Shown: positions 16,559 through 26,238 of the stretch, piece after piece | Position numbering within the stretch: position 1 is the stretch's first letter | Layout of the letters: each line of letters starts with the position of its first letter | DNA from: Tumebacillus permanentifrigoris | GTDB taxonomy: Bacteria > Bacillota > Bacilli > Tumebacillales > Tumebacillaceae | Reading direction: 5' to 3' | DNA: 64,000 nt | Assembly (NCBI RefSeq): GCF_003148565.1 | Contig: NZ_QGGL01000001.1 | Span: 305,792 to 369,791 of the forward strand | Program-made: the position numbers and the translations under genes | The notes under the pieces: generated by a model | Database searches by the model: none | What the model saw: only the letters and a program-made list of their open reading frames with translations | What the model was told of the DNA's origin: nothing

Positions 16559-17272
16559 CTATTTCATCAAAGCCGCATCCAGCGCGACTTCGATCATCTG
16601 ATTGAAGGTCGTCTGACGCTCTTCGGATGTGGTCTCTTCGCCAGTCACGAGGTGGTCGCTGACCGTCATGATCGCCAGTGCGTTCACGCCGAACTTGGCA
16701 GCCAACGAATAGAGAGCTGCAGCTTCCATCTCGACTGCCAGCACTTGATAGGAAGCGAGCAACGGCACCAATTCCGCGCCACGGTCGTTGTAGAACGTAT
16801 CGCTGGTGAACACGTTGCCGACGTGAACCGGCATGTTGCGCTCCGTCGCGACGTCGTAGGCGTTTTTCAACAGCTGGAAGTTGGCGACAGGCGCAAAATC
16901 AATGTTGTTGCCAAAGCGGTGACGGTTGATCGCGGAATCGGTCGTCGCGGCTTGGGCGAGGATGATGTCACGAACTTTTACGTCCTTTTGATACGCCCCA
17001 CAGGTGCCCACGCGGATGAGATTTTTCACGCCGTATTGGGACATCAGCTCATGCGCATAGATCGACATCGACGGAATGCCCATGCCGGTGCCTTGTACAG
17101 ACACGCGCTTTCCTTTATAAGTGCCGGTGAAACCGTACATGCCGCGCACGTCGTTGTACTTCTCTGCGCCTTCCAAGAAGGTTTCCGCTATGTATTGTGC
17201 CCGCAACGGGTCGCCCGGCAGCAGGATGGTTTCTGCAATCTGTCCTTGTGTCGCTCCAATATGTACACTCAT
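16559..17272 (-). CDS. deoD: Purine-nucleoside phosphorylase DeoD
   Basis: 237 aa, the usual length of hexameric [19 protein letters not shown] at the N-terminus, [16 protein letters not shown] (phosphate/nucleoside site), VEMEAAALY, and VSDHLVTGE carrying the catalytic Asp are all present. It cleaves purine (deoxy)ribonucleosides with phosphate in the salvage pathway. GAGGAGG precedes the ATG. It heads a two-gene unit with the OmdA protein and is divergent from an MFS gene. Confidence 0.96.
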   Translation of the reverse strand: MSVHIGATQGQIAETILLPGDPLRAQYIAETFLEGAEKYNDVRGMYGFTGTYKGKRVSVQGTGMGIPSMSIYAHELMSQYGVKNLIRVGTCGAYQKDVKVRDIILAQAATTDSAINRHRFGNNIDFAPVANFQLLKNAYDVATERNMPVHVGNVFTSDTFYNDRGAELVPLLASYQVLAVEMEAAALYSLAAKFGVNALAIMTVSDHLVTGEETTSEERQTTFNQMIEVALDAALMK

Positions 17273-17386
17273 GTCAAATTCCTCCTCTTGATTGCTATCG
17301 GCACTAGTATACCTCTAGAGCGAACGTTGCGATACCGTTTCTTTTGCCTGCAATCGGGAATCTTATCTGTTGAGGTGACGCGCAAA

Positions 17387-18652
17387 ATGGACGCAGAAAA
17401 AAAGAACTGGGATCTCGCCTCTGTGGCCTCGATCCCGCTGATCATGACGCTCGGCAATTCCATGCTGATTCCGACGCTGCCGACGATCAAAAAAACGCTC
17501 GGCGTCACGTCGTTTCAAGTCAGCATGATCATCACCGTCTACTCCATCGTAGCCATCCTCTTCATCCCGCTCGCAGGCTACCTCTCTGATCAATACGGCC
17601 GGAAAAAAGTCATCATCCCCGCCCTGATCATCGCGGCGATCGGCGGACTGATCTCCGGCCTCGCCGCGTGGTGGCTGACGAACTCCTACTGGCTGATCCT
17701 CGTCGGTCGGCTGTTCCAAGGCATCGGCGCTGCCGGCGCTGCTCCCATCGTCATGCCGCTGGTCGGGGATATGTTCAACAGCGACGAGGATGTCAGCACA
17801 GGGCTTGGCCTCATCGAGACGGCCAACACGTTCGGCAAAGTCCTCAGTCCGATCGTCGGGGCAGCGCTGGCGATGGTCGTGTGGTATCTGCCCTTTCTGA
17901 CGATCCCGGTGTTCTGCATGATCTCGCTCCTGATGGTGCTGTTCTTCGTGAAGACGCCCAGCAAGCAGGATCAGAAAAAACAACCGTTCTCGCTGTTCAT
18001 CCGCTCGATCCGCAACATTTTTGCTCAAAAAGGGCGGTGGCTGTACGCGATCTTCGCGGTGGGTGGGATCGCGATGTTTGTGGTGTTTGGCTCGCTTTTT
18101 TACCTCTCGTCGCTGTTGGAGGACCGCTACGGGCTAGAAGGTGTGATCAAGGGACTGATCCTCGCGATCCCGCTGCTCGCCCTCTGCATCGCCTCCTACG
18201 CCACAGGCAAGTCGATCGGGAGCAACAAGATGCTGATGAAATGGATCTCCTTTGGCGGATGCTTGCTCGTGACCGTCGCGATCTCCTTCGCGGCGATGTT
18301 TACGAACATCTACTATCTGCTGGCGGCGCTGTTCGTCGGTGGGATCGGGATCGGGCTGTGCCTGCCCTGCCTTGACACGTTCATCACCGAAGGCATCTCC
18401 AAGCAAGAGCGCGGCACGATCTCCTCGCTGTACAGTTCGATGCGCTTCATCGGCGTATCTGCGGGGCCACCTGTGGTCTCGATTCTAGAAGCGATCTCGC
18501 ACCGCGTGTTGTTTTTCACGATCAGCGGCGTCTGTGCGGTCGCCGCCGTGCTGGCCCTGTTTGTGATCAAACCACTCAGCAACACCCCCGAGGAGCTGCT
18601 CTCGCCGGAACGCTTGCACAAAGTCATGGTCCGTCGCAAATCCCGGAGCTGA
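17387..18652 (+). CDS. MFS transporter (drug/siderophore exporter type)
   Basis: 421 aa from the ATG at 17387 after TGAGGTGA; the long upstream frame overlapping deoD is not real. Twelve hydrophobic helices, with the MFS loop-2 motif GYLSDQYGRKK near residue 65 and LVGRLFQGIGAAGAAPIV in helix 4 (motif B/C region) placing it with 12-TM H+ antiporters. A basic tail (RRKSRS) ends the protein. The substrate is unknown; multidrug or siderophore efflux is plausible. Confidence 0.88.
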   Translation: MDAEKKNWDLASVASIPLIMTLGNSMLIPTLPTIKKTLGVTSFQVSMIITVYSIVAILFIPLAGYLSDQYGRKKVIIPALIIAAIGGLISGLAAWWLTNSYWLILVGRLFQGIGAAGAAPIVMPLVGDMFNSDEDVSTGLGLIETANTFGKVLSPIVGAALAMVVWYLPFLTIPVFCMISLLMVLFFVKTPSKQDQKKQPFSLFIRSIRNIFAQKGRWLYAIFAVGGIAMFVVFGSLFYLSSLLEDRYGLEGVIKGLILAIPLLALCIASYATGKSIGSNKMLMKWISFGGCLLVTVAISFAAMFTNIYYLLAALFVGGIGIGLCLPCLDTFITEGISKQERGTISSLYSSMRFIGVSAGPPVVSILEAISHRVLFFTISGVCAVAAVLALFVIKPLSNTPEELLSPERLHKVMVRRKSRS

Positions 18653-18687
18653 CTGTTGGGCTGCACCACAAGGCCGTGCGCCTGTTC

Positions 18688-18728
18688 AAAAAATGCCTCT
18701 GCCCGTGGAAACGGACAGAGGCATTTTT
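18688..18728. terminator. Bidirectional terminator
   Basis: Stem AATGCCTCTG/CAGAGGCATT with A- and T-runs, between the MFS gene and a convergent small gene. Confidence 0.85.
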
Positions 18729-18751
18729 CATGTGCGGCGTTAGGTGTGGCG

Positions 18752-18886
18752 TTAGGCGCGGGGTTCCCCTTGCTCGTTCTCTTGTTTGTAGCCATCGTAG
18801 GCGATCAAGACCACGCCGAGTTCCGCTTCCAATTGGTCGATGCGACGGGTTTGTTCGTCGCTGAGTTGGGCCAGATTGTTGTTCAT
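18752..18886 (-). CDS. Small soluble protein, 44 aa, unknown function
   Basis: Starts MNNNLAQLSDEQTRRIDQLE, has GVVLIAYDGYK in the middle and ends EQGEPRA. A very strong AAGGGGGTGA lies 5 bases before the ATG at 18886. It follows the GNAT gene on the same strand; between them is a hairpin (TTTGCAGG/CCTGCAAA) without a U-run, so they may be co-transcribed. No motif identifies a function. Confidence 0.65.
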   Translation of the reverse strand: MNNNLAQLSDEQTRRIDQLEAELGVVLIAYDGYKQENEQGEPRA

Positions 18887-18963
18887 GCACTCACCCCCTT
18901 ACAGGGAGTGTTTGCAGGTTGTTCGACTTTCAACCCTGCAAAGTTGAGTTGACGAGCCGCAGG

Positions 18964-19785
18964 TTAGGCCTCCGGTCGTTTCCACGTCGCCTTGGTGTAG
19001 GCGACTTGAAAGCCTGCTCGTTGCAGATTGCGCTGCGACACGCTGGCGAATTCACACTGGGCGACGATCAGGCGGGCTCCCGCTTGCTCTGCGTCCACCA
19101 TTCGTTGGTGAAGCAGGGCGGTCTGCACCCCTTGCCCTCGATACTCCGGCAAGGTCGCGGCGAGGGCGAATCCGGCAACACCGTCCACGATCTGCATCAT
19201 CGCAAACCCCACCGGGATCTCACCTTGCCAGCAGAGGTAGAGATGCCACTGCGGGTCGCCCAGCAAAAGCAAATTGCTCTCCCGGCGCTCGGGAATGTCC
19301 GCCGGAATTTCGAGCGCGCTGGTAAAAATGCTTCCATATAAGTCGACATCCTGCTCCTGCAAAAGCCGCACGTCCAAACCCGCGACTGCGGACACGCGAC
19401 TCAGGTCAGGAACGCCATAGAGCGCGGTGTGGAACCCGGACTGTTGAAACCCGCGTTCCTGTAACGCCTGCAACAACTCGGGAGTCGTGCGCTGTGGCAC
19501 GACATCGATCATGAAGTCCCGCCCGCCCTGCGCGTAAAACTCCACAATCTCGTCCAACAATCCGATCTCCTCCGGGCCGATTCCATACACGCGGTTGAAA
19601 TCGATCACCGGGAAGTTGCGCGCCAGCAAGGCAGTCGCCCGCCCAAACTGCCGAATCTCCACCCCATAGGGGTTGCCTTCATGCTGGCGAATCGCCACCA
19701 TCCGCTCGCGCATCACATCACAATCTGATTGCTCGATGCGATCGGCCAACTCCGCTGTCAACAGCGGCATCCTTCGTTCGGTCAT
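18964..19785 (-). CDS. GNAT-family acetyltransferase
   Basis: 273 aa from the ATG at 19785, 8 bases behind GGAGGTG. The C-terminal half holds the GNAT core: GEIPVGFAMMQIVDGVAGF followed by AATLPEYRGQGVQTALLHQRM, with Arg-Gly-x-Gly-Val in the acetyl-CoA loop, and ending RNLQRAGFQVAYTKATWKR. The N-terminal half also looks like a weaker GNAT repeat, as in tandem-GNAT proteins. Substrate unknown. Confidence 0.85.
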   Translation of the reverse strand: MTERRMPLLTAELADRIEQSDCDVMRERMVAIRQHEGNPYGVEIRQFGRATALLARNFPVIDFNRVYGIGPEEIGLLDEIVEFYAQGGRDFMIDVVPQRTTPELLQALQERGFQQSGFHTALYGVPDLSRVSAVAGLDVRLLQEQDVDLYGSIFTSALEIPADIPERRESNLLLLGDPQWHLYLCWQGEIPVGFAMMQIVDGVAGFALAATLPEYRGQGVQTALLHQRMVDAEQAGARLIVAQCEFASVSQRNLQRAGFQVAYTKATWKRPEA

Positions 19786-19863
19786 CTCCGAAACACCTCC
19801 AACTCTGTTCTTCCCAGCATACTCGGGCATACCAATTTTTGCAAGATTCAAACGAAGGGAGGT

Positions 19864-19902
19864 AAAAAAGGCCCGCTGCGCGACTGCGCAACGAGCCTTT
19901 TT
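19864..19902 (-). terminator. Terminator of cydB
   Basis: On the minus strand AAGGCTCGTTGCGCA pairs with a near-complementary arm and is followed by six T. Confidence 0.8.
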
Positions 19903-19904
19903 CT

Positions 19905-20939
19905 TCACTTCTGCCGCAGGTACTTTTTGTCCCGCATGAACATCCGCCAGAACAGCCAGAACCCTGGGGTCAGCACGGCGAACCCGACGATGTAGGAGGC
20001 GAACAATGCATGGAACGTCGTCTCATCCGTAAACCCAGACTCAATCGTCACCGTGGGATACACGATGTACGGCAAGTGTGCCGCTCCGTACCCCGTGGCG
20101 GCGAGCAAGTATTGCAAAACCGTCGCGATCACGGCGAGACGCGGGCGACCCGGCGAGGGTGCGCCCGCTTTTTTCGGAGCGAACAGCACGAGGTAGCCGA
20201 GAAAGTAGAACACCCCCGAGGCGAGAATCCAGCCCTTGTGTGCCAGCAGATTCTCATACATCCACGGCGCATCTTCTTGCATCGTCACGAGGATCAGGAT
20301 CGCCGCGATCAAGGCAAACGGCCCGATCAGGATCGCGTCCTTGCGGTACTCGCGATAGGCCCGCCAGTCCTCCGAGACGTGCGAGTAATCCGCCAGCAAC
20401 AGCGAGGACAGAAACAGCGTGGACAGCCCGGCAAACGCGAGGTAGGCATAGGTGCTCGGACTCGTCAGCAATTCGCCCCACAACAAGTGCTCCGTCCCCT
20501 CGCTGACCCCGATCACACCGCCATACGTAATCGGCAGCACGAGAATTAACAAGAGCGGCAAAAACACCCCCGTCGCGCCCGAGATGATGATCAGCGCTCG
20601 ACGGTACTTGCTCTCGGCGGCATGTGAATACACCAGAAACGCACTGCGCACCGCGAGCAGCAACAGCGCAATCGAGACGGGCAAGAGCAACACCGTCCCC
20701 AGCGCAGCCGTCGCACCGGGGAAGAAGCTGACCATCCCGACGACGATCAAGACGATAAACACGTTCGTCACTTCCCACGAGGGGGAGAGGTAGCGATTGG
20801 CGATCGTCGTCATGTTGTTCTCCTTGCGATAGAGGTAGACCAACGCCCAGAACCCCGCCCCGAAATCCACCGACGCCGCAATCGCGTAGACGAACACGAA
20901 CAGCCAGAGCAGACTGACCGCAATCAATTGATCAGACAT
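19905..20939 (-). CDS. cydB: Cytochrome bd-type quinol oxidase subunit II
   Basis: 344 aa with eight to nine hydrophobic helices. The N-terminus (FVYAIAASVDFGAGFWALVYLYR) and the YLSPSWEVTNVFI segment are typical of CydB of the cyanide-insensitive/YthB group. Its start overlaps the cydA stop by 8 bases, so the two are co-translated. Together they reduce O2 to water with electrons from quinol, without proton pumping. Confidence 0.9.
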   Translation of the reverse strand: MSDQLIAVSLLWLFVFVYAIAASVDFGAGFWALVYLYRKENNMTTIANRYLSPSWEVTNVFIVLIVVGMVSFFPGATAALGTVLLLPVSIALLLLAVRSAFLVYSHAAESKYRRALIIISGATGVFLPLLLILVLPITYGGVIGVSEGTEHLLWGELLTSPSTYAYLAFAGLSTLFLSSLLLADYSHVSEDWRAYREYRKDAILIGPFALIAAILILVTMQEDAPWMYENLLAHKGWILASGVFYFLGYLVLFAPKKAGAPSPGRPRLAVIATVLQYLLAATGYGAAHLPYIVYPTVTIESGFTDETTFHALFASYIVGFAVLTPGFWLFWRMFMRDKKYLRQK

Positions 20940-22293
20940 GCAGGTCGGCCTCCTCCCCCCCGATCAGATCGCCTCCGACCAGATCGTCGCCCAACGGATG
21001 GCGCTTGAAGTACGCGCGCAACACCACAATCGTCGCCACCGCGAGCAACAGGTAGACACCCGTGAACAGGAGGAACAGCATCCCCAAATTCCCCGTGCGC
21101 GTCGCCGCTTCCGCCGTGCGCATCATGTGGTACAAAATCCACGGTTGCCGCCCTGTGCAGGAGAAGATCCACCCGAATTCAATCGCCAGCATCGAGAATG
21201 GCCCGGAGAACAGAAACCCCCAGATCATCCAGCGTGGGAAGGAGTCCCGCTTGAGCAACCGGCGCCACGTAAAGCCGACGATCGACATCGCGAGCAGCAG
21301 AAATCCAAATCCCACCATCAGATTGAACAGCGTATGTACGAACAGCGGTGGCCAATCCTCCTCCGGCCACTCGTTCAGCCCCTTGACCTCCGTGTCAAAC
21401 CGATTGTCTGCCAAAAAACTCAGCGCCCACGGAATCTCCAGCGCATACTTCACCTCATGCGTCTCGCGGTCGGTAACCCCGCCAATCGCGAGCGGCGCAT
21501 ATCTTTGCGTTTCAAATAACCCTTCTGCCGCCGCCAATTTCTCCGGTTGCTCACGGTACAAGTGCTGGGCGGACGCATGTCCATTGACCGCTGTCAGCAC
21601 GGAGAACAGCCCGCCGACGACGAGGCCGCAGAGCAGGGCCTTGCGGTGGAACACGTACTCTTTTTCCACCAGCCCGCGCTTGAGCATCTTGAAGGCCGCC
21701 ATCGAGGCGACGACAAACGCACCCGTCATGTACGCCGAGACCGTAACATGCCCGGCCGACACGGCAAAGCTCGGGTTGAAAAACGCCTGCCACGGGTGTA
21801 CATCCACGATCTCGCCATTCACCAGCCGAAACCCGGTCGGCGTGCCTTCAAACGCATGCACGTTGGTGATCAGAATTGCGGACATCACCGCGCCAAATGC
21901 GACGAGGGCCACGCTGATGATGCGCATGCCTCGCGACAGGCGATCTGCCGCGTACACATAGATCGACATGAACAACGCTTCCAATAAGAAAGCAAAGATT
22001 TCAATCTGAAAAGGCAACGCGATCACCTTGCCGACGACCTTCATAAACTCCGGCCAGAGCAGCGACAGTTGCACCCCGGCAATCGTCCCCGAGGGGATCG
22101 CCACACCTAGCAACACGGCAAACCCACGCGTCCAGCGCTTCGCCATCAGCGCATAGTCGCTGTCACCAGTGAACTGATAGAGAATCTCCACGATCAAGAT
22201 CATCAACGGCAAGCCTACCCCAATCGTTGCGAAGATGATATGAAATGCCATCGTCGTCCCGAACAACGACCGCGCCAACACCACTTGATCCAT
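20932..22293 (-). CDS. cydA: Cytochrome bd-type quinol oxidase subunit I (CIO/YthA-like)
   Basis: 453 aa from the ATG at 22293, which has AAAGGAGGTG upstream. SLFGTTMAFHIIFATIGVG carries the conserved His (~18) of a haem b, SAGHVTVSAY another, and the region between helices V and VI is short, as in the CIO/YthA group rather than long-Q-loop E. coli CydA. WALSFLADNRFDTEVKGL lies in the quinol region. It forms an operon with cydB only; no cydCD is in view. Confidence 0.92.
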   Translation of the reverse strand: MDQVVLARSLFGTTMAFHIIFATIGVGLPLMILIVEILYQFTGDSDYALMAKRWTRGFAVLLGVAIPSGTIAGVQLSLLWPEFMKVVGKVIALPFQIEIFAFLLEALFMSIYVYAADRLSRGMRIISVALVAFGAVMSAILITNVHAFEGTPTGFRLVNGEIVDVHPWQAFFNPSFAVSAGHVTVSAYMTGAFVVASMAAFKMLKRGLVEKEYVFHRKALLCGLVVGGLFSVLTAVNGHASAQHLYREQPEKLAAAEGLFETQRYAPLAIGGVTDRETHEVKYALEIPWALSFLADNRFDTEVKGLNEWPEEDWPPLFVHTLFNLMVGFGFLLLAMSIVGFTWRRLLKRDSFPRWMIWGFLFSGPFSMLAIEFGWIFSCTGRQPWILYHMMRTAEAATRTGNLGMLFLLFTGVYLLLAVATIVVLRAYFKRHPLGDDLVGGDLIGGEEADLHV

Positions 22294-22437
22294 CTGCGCA
22301 CCTCCTTTTTGTCCTCCATAATGTCCCCCACCCTCCAAAATTTGATCCTTGTTCATTCGCATAACAAGCCTTACCACGAAATCATACACTCTTGATTAAA
22401 CGCATACCAGAAATCGTTTACATGGAAGTTATTGTCA

Positions 22438-22466
22438 TTGAACATCATTAAATGAGATGGGATAAT
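22438..22466 (+). promoter_or_regulatory. Sigma-A-like promoter of motAB
   Basis: TTGAAC, 17-base spacer, GATAAT, about 70 bases before the motA start. I do not see a sigma-D element here. Confidence 0.5.
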
Positions 22467-22538
22467 GACCTATGAACATCTATGATCAGATACTTGGAAA
22501 CCAGATATCTTCCTATTAATTCGAAGAGGTGAACACTT

Positions 22539-23327
22539 TTGGAATTGTCAACGCTTATTGGGCTAGGCCTCGCACTCGTTTCGATCCTCGGTGGGATGTT
22601 TCTAAAAGGCGCTAGTCCGGCTGCTCTGTTAAATCCAGCCGCGTTGTTGATCATCCTCGGAGGTACGACAGCTGCTGTCTGCCTCGCGTTCCCGATGAAG
22701 GAGCTCAAGAAAGTCCCGAAGTTGCTCCGCCTGATCTTCAAGGGACAAGACATGCAGGACAAAAAAGCAACGATCATAATCCTCACCAAGTGGGCGATGC
22801 TGGCACGTCGTGAAGGCATCCTGACCCTCGAAGGCGAGATTGAAACCGTAGATGATCGCTTCCTAAAAAAAGGAATGGGCATGGTCGTCGATGGCATTCA
22901 AGCCGAAGACATTCAAGCGATGCTCGAAGACGATATTGCCGCGATGAAGGAACGCCATGCTGTCGGCGCATTGATTTTTAGCCAAGCAGGTACGTATTCC
23001 CCGACGCTCGGCGTACTCGGTGCGGTCATCGGCTTGGTCGCAGCGCTTGGGAACATGAGCGACATTGAGAAGCTCGGACATTCGATCTCCGCCGCTTTTA
23101 TTGCAACTTTGTTTGGGATTTTCTTTGGCTACGTCATCTTCCACCCCTTTGCCAACAAATTGAAACGCCGCACGAAGCGGGAAGCGGAGATGAAGACGAT
23201 GATCCTCGAAGGCATCCTGTCGATCCAATCGGGGCAAAACCCGAAATTCCTGACCGAGAAATTGGCGATCTACTTGGAAGAGCAAGACCGAAACGGTCTG
23301 GAAGAAACCCCGGAGGCGGGTGTCTAA
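22539..23327 (+). CDS. motA: Flagellar motor stator protein MotA
   Basis: 262 aa, TTG start behind GAGGTGA. Four membrane helices are visible: two at the N-terminus (LIGLGLALVSILGGMFLKG; LIILGGTTAAVCLAFP) and two near residues 150-205 (GAVIGLVAALGNM...FIATLFGIFFGYVIF). The long cytoplasmic loop contains the conserved basic/acidic face that contacts FliG. It pairs with MotB, 3 bases downstream, to make the ion-driven stator. Confidence 0.93.
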   Translation: MELSTLIGLGLALVSILGGMFLKGASPAALLNPAALLIILGGTTAAVCLAFPMKELKKVPKLLRLIFKGQDMQDKKATIIILTKWAMLARREGILTLEGEIETVDDRFLKKGMGMVVDGIQAEDIQAMLEDDIAAMKERHAVGALIFSQAGTYSPTLGVLGAVIGLVAALGNMSDIEKLGHSISAAFIATLFGIFFGYVIFHPFANKLKRRTKREAEMKTMILEGILSIQSGQNPKFLTEKLAIYLEEQDRNGLEETPEAGV

Positions 23328-23330
23328 GCG

Positions 23331-24113
23331 ATGAGCAGAAAAAAGAAACATCACGATGAGCACGAAGAGCACATGGACGAATCGTGGTTGATTCCCTACG
23401 CGGACTTGCTGACGTTGCTCCTAGCCCTCTTCATCGTGCTGTTTGCCCAGAGCACGATGGACGCCAAAAAGTTTGAAGCGATGGGCAAAGCGTTCAATGA
23501 AGCGTTTCATGGCGGTACAGGCGTGTTAGACCACTCCGCACCGGTCGAAACGATCGATCCCAAAAGCGATTCCAAAAAAAACCCTTCCAGCGACGAGCAA
23601 GAACAGAATGAGCAAGTCCAAACGCCCAACGAGCAACCCAACCAAACCGAGCAAGAAAACTTCAAGGAACTCAAGAAAAAAATCGACAAGTACCTACAGG
23701 AGAACGGTCTCCAAGACGAGATCATCACCGACTTGCTCCCGGATGGCTTGCGCATCGTGATTCCCGACGTGACGTTTTTCAAGTCGGGCAGTGCTGACAT
23801 ACACGAGGAGAAAAAAGCGATGATCCGCCAGATGGCAACCGTCCTCTCGCTGTTCCCGCGCCAAGTGGTGGTATCCGGTCACACCGACGATCGCCCGATT
23901 CACAGCTCGGCCTACGATTCGAACTGGGATCTGAGCGCCAAACGCGCCGTCAATTTTTTGAAAATTCTATTGGACAATCAAAAGTTAGATCCGTCGCTGT
24001 TCAGCGCCGTCGGATACGGGGAGTTTCGTCCGGCCGTGCCCAACAACAGCGAAGAGAATCGCTCGGCCAACCGCCGTGTCGAGATTTTTATCTACAAGGA
24101 GAAAAAGCAGTGA
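23331..24113 (+). CDS. motB: Flagellar motor stator protein MotB
   Basis: 260 aa. A basic N-terminus precedes a single helix, WLIPYADLLTLLLALFIVLFA, whose Asp25 is the expected ion-binding residue. A Gln/Asn/Glu-rich plug/linker (~75-110) leads to an OmpA-like peptidoglycan-binding domain (VSGHTDDRPI...SANRRVEIFI). No flagellar genes flank the pair, so motAB stands apart from the main cluster, as is common in Bacillales. Confidence 0.95.
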   Translation: MSRKKKHHDEHEEHMDESWLIPYADLLTLLLALFIVLFAQSTMDAKKFEAMGKAFNEAFHGGTGVLDHSAPVETIDPKSDSKKNPSSDEQEQNEQVQTPNEQPNQTEQENFKELKKKIDKYLQENGLQDEIITDLLPDGLRIVIPDVTFFKSGSADIHEEKKAMIRQMATVLSLFPRQVVVSGHTDDRPIHSSAYDSNWDLSAKRAVNFLKILLDNQKLDPSLFSAVGYGEFRPAVPNNSEENRSANRRVEIFIYKEKKQ

Positions 24114-24115
24114 GC

Positions 24116-24160
24116 AAAAAAGCAACGAGCCGCATCCTGTGCGGGCTCGTTGCTTTTTTC
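24116..24160. terminator. Terminator of motAB
   Basis: Stem AGCAACGAGCC/GGCTCGTTGCT followed by six T; the A-run on the other side lets it serve the convergent gene too. Confidence 0.9.
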
Positions 24161-24173
24161 GTGCAGGTGCGGC

Positions 24174-24653
24174 TCAGGAAGCATGAGGATTTCTCGCGGG
24201 GCGTTGGATGTCGCCACCGTCTGCGTAGCGACCGTACTGCATGACGATCTGGGCGGCCTCCTCGACGGTGGGGATCTGTCCCTTGGCTTGGTAGGAGAGC
24301 ACATAGGATTGCACGCGCCCTCCATAGAACACCCAATGGAAAAACTTGATCGCCTTCGCATGCGCCCCGGAGTTGCGGAAGTCGGTCATCTCGCGGCCGT
24401 TTTTCCAGACGGTCATCGTCTGCGCCCAGCTCGATTTCAGATCGGAGGCGATCTCTGCGAACAGCACGTCGTCGCGCTTGACCATCTGACTCATGATGAA
24501 CTGATTGACCACCGCCGCCACCAGCAAGCGAAACATCCCCAACTGCTCCGAGCGCGTGATCGTGACCAGTGCGTCCGGACCGAGCTGCGAGAGGTCGCGC
24601 TCGCCATATGTCACGCGCGGGCCGGGGTGATGTACCCATTTTCTCCTGCTCAT
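24174..24653 (-). CDS. Hypothetical protein, 159 aa
   Basis: The ATG at 24653 follows GTAGGTGG. It is a soluble, mixed alpha/beta protein with a helix-rich middle (LGMFRLLVAAVVNQFIMSQMV) and a Trp/Phe-rich C-terminal half (KAIKFFHWVFYGGRVQSYVLS). No known motif is recognised. It is monocistronic, convergent with motB and divergent from the metallophosphatase gene. Confidence 0.6.
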   Translation of the reverse strand: MSRRKWVHHPGPRVTYGERDLSQLGPDALVTITRSEQLGMFRLLVAAVVNQFIMSQMVKRDDVLFAEIASDLKSSWAQTMTVWKNGREMTDFRNSGAHAKAIKFFHWVFYGGRVQSYVLSYQAKGQIPTVEEAAQIVMQYGRYADGGDIQRPARNPHAS

Positions 24654-24813
24654 CACGCCACCTACTTTCAACTAGATGAATAATATTTATTTTATCACAG
24701 GGTTAGTAAAATTTCCCTGAGAACAGCAAAAAACCGACCTCCTGTACCTAGTAGGAAATAATTTGAAATTGTCGAAGTAGATAGGACTATCCCTTTGGAG
24801 GCGATTCATCTAG

Positions 24814-26238
24814 ATGAAACAACAACGACTAACGTTTTTACATACCAATGACAGTCACTCTTCCTTCGAGCAGGAGTTGCGCTTGGGAAGTTTGATCCGC
24901 CGCCGGAGGGCAGAACTTCGCGCCGAGGGTGTTCCGGTGCTGTTGGTCGATGGCGGAGATCATGTGGACATGTCCGTATTGGAATGCATGGCGACCGATG
25001 GCCAGTTGAATCTCGACCTACACGCGGCGCTCGCGTATGACGCAGCAGGCGTTGGCAACAACGAACTGATGCGCTTTTCGCTGGAGCGTGTGCGGGAATT
25101 GAGCCTGAGTTCACAGGTGCCGTGGTTGCTGGCGAACCTGCGCGAACAGGACGGGTCGTTGATCGGCGGGATGCGGGAGTCCCTGCTGCTCGACGCGGGC
25201 GGGGTGCAGGTCGGATTCGTCGGCATCACGGACCAAGTAGGCACGACCTATGAAGAATTCGTCGGGTTGCAAAATACCGACACCGTCACCACCGTTCGCG
25301 AGATTGCCACCAACCTCCGCGCCGCAGGAGCTGATCTGATCGTCGTGCTCTCTCACGCAGGGTTGAATCAAGACCTTGCTCTCGCCCCGCAGTGGACCGG
25401 ACTCGTCGATGTGATCGTCGGCGCACATACGCATGACGCGTTGCATGAGCCGCAGCTCGAATCGGGCGTGTGGATCGTCCAAGCGGGCGCATATGCTCGA
25501 CTGCTGGGCGAATTGCATCTAGAACTCGATCTCGATGCACCTGCGGGGCAGAAAATCGTGACCGCTACAGGCCAACTGCTACCCGTTGAAGCGGACGAAG
25601 CACCAGACGCTGAACTTGCGGCGATCTACCAGCTTGCTGTTGCGCACGTTGAAAAAAAAATGTCCGAAGTCCTCACCACGCTCGAAGCTCCCCTGTCACA
25701 TGACCGCTTGATTCAAGAGCTGGCGACGACGATGCGCGAATTCTACGGTGTGGAGTTGGGGATGATGTTTGGCGCCGTCGCGGTCGAGGGGTTCCCGGCG
25801 GGACCTGTCACGGTTGGCGATGTGTTGCGCAACTTGCAGAGCTTGGTCAACGTCTCCAAGATCGAGTTCCAAGGCCAGCAACTGCTCGGCCTCTTGTATG
25901 AACGCAACGACCCGGCGTACTACGCCCGCATCAAGTTTGGCAACGGCATCCGACCGAAAAGCGGCGTGCCCGTCGGGCGCATCTTCTTTGACGGTCTGAC
26001 TTGGGATGAGCAGGAGGGGGCGATCACGAATGTCCGCGTCAACGGTGAACCTTTGGAGCACGATCGTTGGTACACCGTCGGCGGTGGCGAGCATTTGGCA
26101 CATGTCGAGACGCTGTACTACCCCTCGCTTGCAGGTGCAAAGCTTCTGCATGTGGATGATTACTACTATGTGAAGGATGCATTTGTCGCGTATCTGCGCC
26201 AGTCCAACGTGCAGACGGAGCAGGAGGTCAGCTCATGA
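24814..26238 (+). CDS. 5'-nucleotidase-type metallophosphatase (YunD-like)
   Basis: 474 aa after GGAGGCG. The calcineurin-like domain shows LHTNDSH, DGGDHVD, GVGNNEL, LSHAGL and GAHTHD, all metal-site motifs. The usual GNHE is GNNE here: the Asn ligand is kept but the catalytic His is Asn, as I recall for the cytoplasmic YunD group. A 5_nucleotid_C domain covers residues ~275-460. No signal peptide, unlike UshA. The overlapping SDR gene is co-translated. Substrate likely a nucleotide or phosphoester. Confidence 0.88.
   Translation: MKQQRLTFLHTNDSHSSFEQELRLGSLIRRRRAELRAEGVPVLLVDGGDHVDMSVLECMATDGQLNLDLHAALAYDAAGVGNNELMRFSLERVRELSLSSQVPWLLANLREQDGSLIGGMRESLLLDAGGVQVGFVGITDQVGTTYEEFVGLQNTDTVTTVREIATNLRAAGADLIVVLSHAGLNQDLALAPQWTGLVDVIVGAHTHDALHEPQLESGVWIVQAGAYARLLGELHLELDLDAPAGQKIVTATGQLLPVEADEAPDAELAAIYQLAVAHVEKKMSEVLTTLEAPLSHDRLIQELATTMREFYGVELGMMFGAVAVEGFPAGPVTVGDVLRNLQSLVNVSKIEFQGQQLLGLLYERNDPAYYARIKFGNGIRPKSGVPVGRIFFDGLTWDEQEGAITNVRVNGEPLEHDRWYTVGGGEHLAHVETLYYPSLAGAKLLHVDDYYYVKDAFVAYLRQSNVQTEQEVSS

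Noticed and set aside
16652-17386. N-terminal extension of the MFS gene
   Set aside because: It overlaps deoD in antisense; the real start at 17387 has a good ribosome-binding site.
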